Source: an uncultured Bacteroidota bacterium (lineage in GTDB: Bacteria > Bacteroidota > Bacteroidia > Flavobacteriales > Flavobacteriaceae). From it: 40,019 nucleotides of DNA. Shown one piece after another: positions 35,127-40,019 of this stretch. Positions within the stretch are counted from its first letter, which is position 1; each line of letters begins with the position of its first letter. Location: positions 1 through 40,019 of the forward strand of contig CABWZL010000007.1 of the NCBI GenBank assembly GCA_902509805.1, in the 5' to 3' direction. The notes beneath the pieces are model-generated. The model was not told the origin of the DNA and made no database searches. It saw nothing but the letters and a program-made list of their open reading frames with translations. The position numbers and the translations under genes were made by a program.

Positions 35127-36992
35127 ATGCCTAAAGGAAAAATTAATGTTTCGGTTGAAAATATATTTCCACTTATAAAAAAATTCTTATACAGTGATCA
35201 AGAAATTTTTTTAAGAGAACTTATATCAAATGCTACAGATGCTCTTACTAAGATTCAACATTTATCTAGTATTGGAGAAATTAAAGGGGAAATTGGTGAA
35301 TTAGGGGTTGATATTAAAGTTGACAAGAAAAAGAAAACTCTTCACATTACTGATAATGGAGTTGGAATGACCTTAGATGAAGTTAAAAAATATATTAATG
35401 ATGTTGCATTTTCTGGAGCTGAAGAGTTTCTTGAAAAATATAAAGAAAGCTCAAAAGATACTGGAATTATTGGTCATTTTGGACTTGGTTTCTATTCATC
35501 ATTTATGGTTGCTGATAAAGTTGAAATAATTACTAAATCTTTTAAAGATGAACCTGCAGCTCATTGGATTTGCGATGGTTCTCCAGAATACAGTTTAAAA
35601 AAATCAGATAAAGAAGAAAGAGGAACAGAAATTATTCTTCATATTTCTAAAGATTCTAAGGATTATCTTGAAGAAAATAAAATTACAGAGCTTCTAAATA
35701 AGTATAACAAGTTTATGCCCCATCCAATTAAATTTGGTACAAGGGAGGAAAGTATTCCAGTTAAAGAGGGTGAGAAGGAAGAGAAAATAACAGTTGACAA
35801 TATTATCAACAATCCCGATCCAGCTTGGACTAAACAACCAGCAGATTTAAAAAAAGAAGACTATAATCAGTTTTATAGAGAGCTTTATCCATACCAATTT
35901 GAAGAACCATTATTTCATATTCACCTTAATGTTGATTATCCATTTAGTTTAACTGGTATTCTTTATTTTCCTAAAATTTCAAATGATCTTAATTTACAAA
36001 AAGATAGAATTCAACTATATCAGAATCAAGTATTTGTCACAGATAATGTTGAAGGAATTGTCCCTGAGTTCCTAGGTCTACTCAAAGGTGTTATAGACTC
36101 TCCGGATATTCCTTTAAATGTTTCTAGAAGCTATCTTCAATCAGACACATCTGTTAAGAAAATTACTAACTATATAACAAGAAAAGTAGCTGACAAACTT
36201 GGATCGATTTTTAAAAATGAAAGAGAAAATCTTGAAAGTAAATGGAATGATATAAAAGTTGTTATTGAATATGGAATGCTTACTGAAGACAAATTCTACG
36301 ATAAAGCTGAATCTTTTAATCTTTATCCTTCAGTTGATAACAAGTATTATACTTATCAGGAACTAGAAGAAAAAATTAAAGATATTCACACTGACAAAGA
36401 AGGGAATTTGATTATTCTTTATGCTCAAAACAAGGATGAACAATATACTTACATTGAATCTGCAAAAGAGAAAGGATATGAAGTACTTCTGTTAGATTCT
36501 CCTATTATCCCTCATTTAATTCAAAAACTTGAATCCAAAAAAGAGAAAGTTAAATTTTCAAGAGTTGACTCTGACACATTAGAGAACCTAATTAAAAAAG
36601 ATGATCAAGTTGTATCAAAACTATCTGATGAGGAAAAGGATAAACTTAAGCCTATGATTGAGAATGCAGTGTCAGATGATAAATATACAGTTCAACTTGA
36701 ATCATTAGATAGTAAATCGCTACCATTTATGCTAGCTCAACCTGAATTTATGAGAAGAATGAAAGAGATGCAACAGTCGGGTGGAGGCGGAATGGGTCAT
36801 ATGCCTGAAATGTATTCTTTGATTGTAAATACAAATCATGAATTAGTTACTAAAATATTAACTACTAGAACAGAAAAAAAGAGAAATAGTCTTATAAAAC
36901 AATCAGTAGATTTAGCTAAACTTTCTCAAAACGCTCTTACCGGTAAAGACCTTACAGAGTTTATAAATAGAAGTATAGATCTAATCAAATAA
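35127..36992 (+). CDS. htpG: Molecular chaperone HtpG (Hsp90 family)
   Basis: 621 aa, normal length. ATP-driven chaperone dimer. The Bergerat ATP-binding fold shows Asn35 in LRELISNATDAL, Asp76 in HITDNGVGM and the glycine loop GHFGLGF at 116-122. The middle domain contains the conserved NVSRSYLQSD with the ATP-contacting arginine. Near the C-terminus is a glycine-rich loop QQSGGGGMGHMPEM, as commonly found in Bacteroidota HtpG. The last 12 bases overlap the 3' end of the convergent S1/P1 nuclease gene. No heat-shock operator was recognised upstream. Confidence 0.97.
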   Translation: MPKGKINVSVENIFPLIKKFLYSDQEIFLRELISNATDALTKIQHLSSIGEIKGEIGELGVDIKVDKKKKTLHITDNGVGMTLDEVKKYINDVAFSGAEEFLEKYKESSKDTGIIGHFGLGFYSSFMVADKVEIITKSFKDEPAAHWICDGSPEYSLKKSDKEERGTEIILHISKDSKDYLEENKITELLNKYNKFMPHPIKFGTREESIPVKEGEKEEKITVDNIINNPDPAWTKQPADLKKEDYNQFYRELYPYQFEEPLFHIHLNVDYPFSLTGILYFPKISNDLNLQKDRIQLYQNQVFVTDNVEGIVPEFLGLLKGVIDSPDIPLNVSRSYLQSDTSVKKITNYITRKVADKLGSIFKNERENLESKWNDIKVVIEYGMLTEDKFYDKAESFNLYPSVDNKYYTYQELEEKIKDIHTDKEGNLIILYAQNKDEQYTYIESAKEKGYEVLLLDSPIIPHLIQKLESKKEKVKFSRVDSDTLENLIKKDDQVVSKLSDEEKDKLKPMIENAVSDDKYTVQLESLDSKSLPFMLAQPEFMRRMKEMQQSGGGGMGHMPEMYSLIVNTNHELVTKILTTRTEKKRNSLIKQSVDLAKLSQNALTGKDLTEFINRSIDLIK

Positions 36993-37754
36993 GTAATTTA
37001 ATATTTTAGCTAGCCTTATCCCTCCTATTAATAATAACTCTTTCACGGTGCCAAAGTTTTTATATTGATATTCGTAACCTAATTTATCATCAACTGATAT
37101 GCCTGCATATATTTGATTTGTGTAGGAATGTATTTCATTCACCCAATCCAGTATATCACCTCTTTTAAAATCTTCAGCTTCTTTTGTAAATAATAAAAAA
37201 TCTGGATTTGGCAGATTGATAGCTAATTCAGAGTAGCTCATATTATAACTATTTATCATATCAGAATCCCAAACTCTGTGAAGATTCGAATTTCTACCAA
37301 ACCATTTTACATATACTCTGTTTGCACCTCTATCTTCATATCTTCCAATATGAAGAGGTTGGTGAAGATCTCCAACAAAATGAACAAGCAGCTTAAGATA
37401 GAATGATTTATCAGAATCTGACGCTGAATCACTCTCTAAAACATCAATACATTTATTTATAGCAATAAATACATCTCCTTTTTCTGATGGGTCAATATCC
37501 TCATAGTTATCATCTAATTCCATATTTAAAAAATGCCAATCATAAAAGCTGTCATATCTACTATCAGATTTAATATCATCTGCATAAGTTGATGCATTAA
37601 CTAATGTTTCCCCATTAAGAATTTTAATTATCTTCTCATTTGAATTATCTGTTAAATATTTATTCGCAACTTCAGCAATCACCCTGTGACCAGTTGCACC
37701 CCAATCTTCATTAGGATAAAAGTTTAATAATAATAGTGTTAAAATTAAAGCCAT
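36981..37754 (-). CDS. S1/P1-type zinc nuclease
   Basis: 257 aa. All nine ligands of the tri-zinc site of P1 nuclease align: Trp18 and His23 in WGATGH, Asp59, His74 in YDWHFLN, His125, Asp129 and His135 in VHFVGDLHQPLH, and His159 and Asp163 in NLHRVWDSD. The enzyme cleaves single-stranded DNA or RNA and removes 3' phosphates. In P1 nuclease the tryptophan is the N-terminus of the mature protein; here a 17-residue hydrophobic leader precedes it, so secretion is likely. The leader has no positive residue, which is unusual. It converges on htpG. Confidence 0.93.
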   Translation of the reverse strand: MALILTLLLLNFYPNEDWGATGHRVIAEVANKYLTDNSNEKIIKILNGETLVNASTYADDIKSDSRYDSFYDWHFLNMELDDNYEDIDPSEKGDVFIAINKCIDVLESDSASDSDKSFYLKLLVHFVGDLHQPLHIGRYEDRGANRVYVKWFGRNSNLHRVWDSDMINSYNMSYSELAINLPNPDFLLFTKEAEDFKRGDILDWVNEIHSYTNQIYAGISVDDKLGYEYQYKNFGTVKELLLIGGIRLAKILNYLFD

Positions 37755-37777
37755 AAACTTATTTGTAAAATTAAGGT

Positions 37778-37785
37778 CAAATATA
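37778..37785 (-). promoter_or_regulatory. Putative -7 promoter element for the S1/P1 nuclease gene
   Basis: The minus strand reads TATATTTG, a full match to TAnnTTTG, with a predicted transcript start about 20 bases before the ATG at 37754. It lies in the short divergent gap to the DUF5916 gene. No -33 TTG was found, and AT-rich sequence makes chance matches possible. Confidence 0.45.
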
Positions 37786-37836
37786 TTACATAATAAATCC
37801 TTATAATTTTATTACTTTTAAAATTGAAAAATTATT

Positions 37837-40019
37837 TTGAAAAAACTACCTATTATTTTAGTGTTAGCACTAGTCTACTCTAATTTAATTTTTTCTCAAG
37901 AATTAACAGTAAAGTATACTGAAGAAAAAATTGAAATTGATGGATCTCCTTTTGATTCAGCCTGGAATGACGCTGAATCATCAACTGATTTTTGGCAGTG
38001 GAGACCTACTGATTCTGTAAGAGCTGTGAAACAAACAGAGTTTAAGGCTCTGTTTGATAACGAAAACATTTATTTTCTAGTCAAAGCATTTACAAAGGAA
38101 AAAAAGTTTACGGTCTATAATCTTGAAAGAGATTTTGAAACTAAAAGTGCAGATTATGTACAATTAATTTTTGATACTTTCAATGATGCTTCAAATGCTT
38201 TTAAATTTCAAACCAATCATCTTGGATTAAAAGGAGATATGCTATTATCTTCTGTTAATTCATTTGGTGGTAGAGGAATGAATTCATCATGGGATGCAAT
38301 TTGGGAAGTAGAATCAAAATTATATGATGATTCTTATATAGCTGAAGTTAAAATTCCTTTAAATCAACTGTATTTTATTAATGGTGCTAATAGTTGGAGA
38401 TTTAACATTTACAGAAGTGATACTCAATCACTAGAACATTCAAGTTGGGCAAAAACCCCTCAGGAGCAAAGAATTGGAGATCTAGCTTTTATGGGTAAAA
38501 TTAACTTTGAGAAACCTTTAGGAGAGTCTAAAAAACCTATTTCATTTATACCATATATAAACAGTTCTATTGGAAAGGATTTTATTAAAAATAAAAAGAT
38601 AAATACTTTTGATTATGGCCTTGACATGAAAATACCTGTTGGTAATTCTATAAATATAGACTTTGCTTTAAATCCTGATTTTTCGCAAGTAGAAGTTGAT
38701 GACCAATTAGTAAACTTGACTCAATTTGAGTTGAGACTTCCAGAAAAGAGACAATTCTTTACTCAAAATTCAGATCTATTCACTGACTTTGGTCAAGAAA
38801 GAGATGCAGAACCTTTCTTTTCAAGAAGAATTGGTATTTCTAGAGACCTTGAAGGAAATACTGTTGAAAATAGAATAATTAGTGGTGTAAGGCTGAGTGG
38901 TAAAGTAAATGACAAACTTAGAATAGGTTTACTAAATGTTTTAACAGAAGAAGATAGAACAAAAGGTGTTCCTCAGAATAATAATACAGTATTTACACTG
39001 AGAAATAAAGTTTTTGCAAGATCAAATTATTCATTCTTTTTCATAAATAGGGAAAATACAAAAACTTATGATTTTGTTGAAAATCAAAATACGTATAATA
39101 GAGTTTTTGGATTTGAATATAATCTAGCTTCTAAAGATGGTGCTTGGAAAGGGAGAACATTTTTTCATAAATCTTATACTCCTGAAAAAAATGACAAAAA
39201 TGCATCTTTTGGTATAAAATTATCAAAGAATAGTCGTAAACACTATGTTAGTATGAGTGGTTCTTATGTAGGGGATGATTTTAGATCAGACTTAGGATAT
39301 TATAGAAGATATGGTTTTGTAAAATTTACTCCATTCTATCAGTATAGGATATATCCAAAAAATAATGACAAAATTTTAAACTATGAATTTCAACATTATG
39401 CTGCATATGTTTTTAGACCTAACAAAGATGAAAAGTTTGAAACCAGGGCGAATATTTCTTCTTTTGAAATAAAGTATTTAAATCAAAGTACGTTTGAAAT
39501 TAAACAAAGTATAAGGGGAGAGCATTTATATTATGATTTTGATCCAACTAGAACAAAAGATGCAACACCTCTTCCTGCAAATAATTTTTATTCTTATACA
39601 GACTATGAAATAGGATTTTCATCTCCGGATAAAAATTTATTTAAATTTGCAACTGGAATTCAGTATGGGGATTTTTTTAATGGAACTAAATTTTCATTCA
39701 AGACTGGTTTTAAATATAGAATTCAGCCTTATTTTAATATGAGTTTAAGATTTAATTATGACTCAATTAAATTACCTGACCCATACCCTTCTAGAAATAT
39801 TTGGTTAATAAGTCCTAGATTTCAATATACTTTTAATAAACAAGTTTCATGGTCTACATACATTCAATACACTAATCAATCTGAAAATCTTGGGATAAAT
39901 TCCAGATTTAGATGGAGGTTTGCTCCACTTTCAGACTTATATATTGTTTACAATGATAATTATATTAATATAAATTCATTGGAGCCACAGTATAGATCAA
40001 TAAATCTTAAATTTACTTA
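37837..40019 (+). CDS. DUF5916 protein with CBM9-like N-terminus (partial, 3' end off window)
   Basis: 727 codons are present and the frame is still open at the right edge. The start is TTG: an in-frame stop lies at 37825-37827 and no ATG is available before the signal peptide (KKLPIILVLALVYSNLIFSQ, about 2-21). A carbohydrate-binding family 9-like domain follows (about 25-200), including EKIEIDGSPFDSAWNDAE. Then comes the DUF5916 signature NPDFSQVEVDDQLVNLTQFE and LRLPEKRQFFTQNSDLF (about 285-320), and many alternating aromatic strands like an outer-membrane beta-barrel. The family is common in Bacteroidota with no established function. Confidence 0.88.
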   Translation, partial: MKKLPIILVLALVYSNLIFSQELTVKYTEEKIEIDGSPFDSAWNDAESSTDFWQWRPTDSVRAVKQTEFKALFDNENIYFLVKAFTKEKKFTVYNLERDFETKSADYVQLIFDTFNDASNAFKFQTNHLGLKGDMLLSSVNSFGGRGMNSSWDAIWEVESKLYDDSYIAEVKIPLNQLYFINGANSWRFNIYRSDTQSLEHSSWAKTPQEQRIGDLAFMGKINFEKPLGESKKPISFIPYINSSIGKDFIKNKKINTFDYGLDMKIPVGNSINIDFALNPDFSQVEVDDQLVNLTQFELRLPEKRQFFTQNSDLFTDFGQERDAEPFFSRRIGISRDLEGNTVENRIISGVRLSGKVNDKLRIGLLNVLTEEDRTKGVPQNNNTVFTLRNKVFARSNYSFFFINRENTKTYDFVENQNTYNRVFGFEYNLASKDGAWKGRTFFHKSYTPEKNDKNASFGIKLSKNSRKHYVSMSGSYVGDDFRSDLGYYRRYGFVKFTPFYQYRIYPKNNDKILNYEFQHYAAYVFRPNKDEKFETRANISSFEIKYLNQSTFEIKQSIRGEHLYYDFDPTRTKDATPLPANNFYSYTDYEIGFSSPDKNLFKFATGIQYGDFFNGTKFSFKTGFKYRIQPYFNMSLRFNYDSIKLPDPYPSRNIWLISPRFQYTFNKQVSWSTYIQYTNQSENLGINSRFRWRFAPLSDLYIVYNDNYININSLEPQYRSINLKFT

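Overview
The window is a very AT-rich chromosomal segment from a member of the Bacteroidota, most likely a marine Flavobacteriales lineage; genus cannot be settled from the sequence alone. The evidence is a tuf-less str/S10/spc/alpha ribosomal cluster with fusA directly followed by rpsJ, the rpmB-rpmG-DUF4295 trio, Bacteroidota-type -7 promoter elements (TAnnTTTG), near absence of Shine-Dalgarno sequences, zinc-free forms of several ribosomal proteins, and typical Bacteroidota exported families (PBP1/LysM protein, sortilin-like BNR protein, DUF5916 protein). Coding density is very high and no gap exceeds about 105 bases. No tRNA, rRNA, IS, prophage or CRISPR was seen.

Layout. (1) 1-15131, minus strand: one uninterrupted translation cluster, read from rpsL (15131) down to rpoA (cut by the left edge): rpsL-rpsG-fusA-rpsJ-rplC-rplD-rplW-rplB-rpsS-rplV-rpsC-rplP-rpmC-rpsQ-rplN-rplX-rplE-rpsN-rpsH-rplF-rplR-rpsE-rpmD-rplO-secY-infA-rpmJ-rpsM-rpsK-rpsD-rpoA. 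(2) 15236-24957, minus strand: bshC, guaA, an uncharacterised conserved protein, a LysM/PBP1 exported protein, pyrG, yidC and mnmA, in near-abutting groups with promoter-like elements before guaA and pyrG. (3) 25030-28735, plus strand: a large secreted BNR-repeat protein and a SnoaL-like lipoprotein, closed by a bidirectional hairpin terminator. (4) 28840-33560, minus strand: recR, a 2-oxoacid dehydrogenase E2, a DEDDh exonuclease, an FAH-family hydrolase, a stand-alone CinA C-terminal domain, then rpmB-rpmG-DUF4295. (5) 33611-36992, plus strand: a sodium:solute symporter and htpG; (6) a minus-strand S1/P1 nuclease converging on htpG; (7) the start of a DUF5916 outer-membrane-type protein running off the right edge.

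Most of the window is ordinary housekeeping. The most unusual feature is the DUF4295 gene, a normally short Bacteroidota-specific gene downstream of rpmG. Here it carries an almost perfectly homogeneous 30-bp tandem repeat (six identical copies plus one diverged) encoding a long acidic Ala/Glu/Lys/Pro tail. Other points worth a second look are a palindrome at the pyrG start codon, apparently leaderless promoters for guaA and recR, a recurrent TAA-TT-ATG gene junction, a D-to-N change in the catalytic motif of the E2 acyltransferase, and an unclassified aromatic-rich protein downstream of guaA. I see no convincing new multi-gene system.
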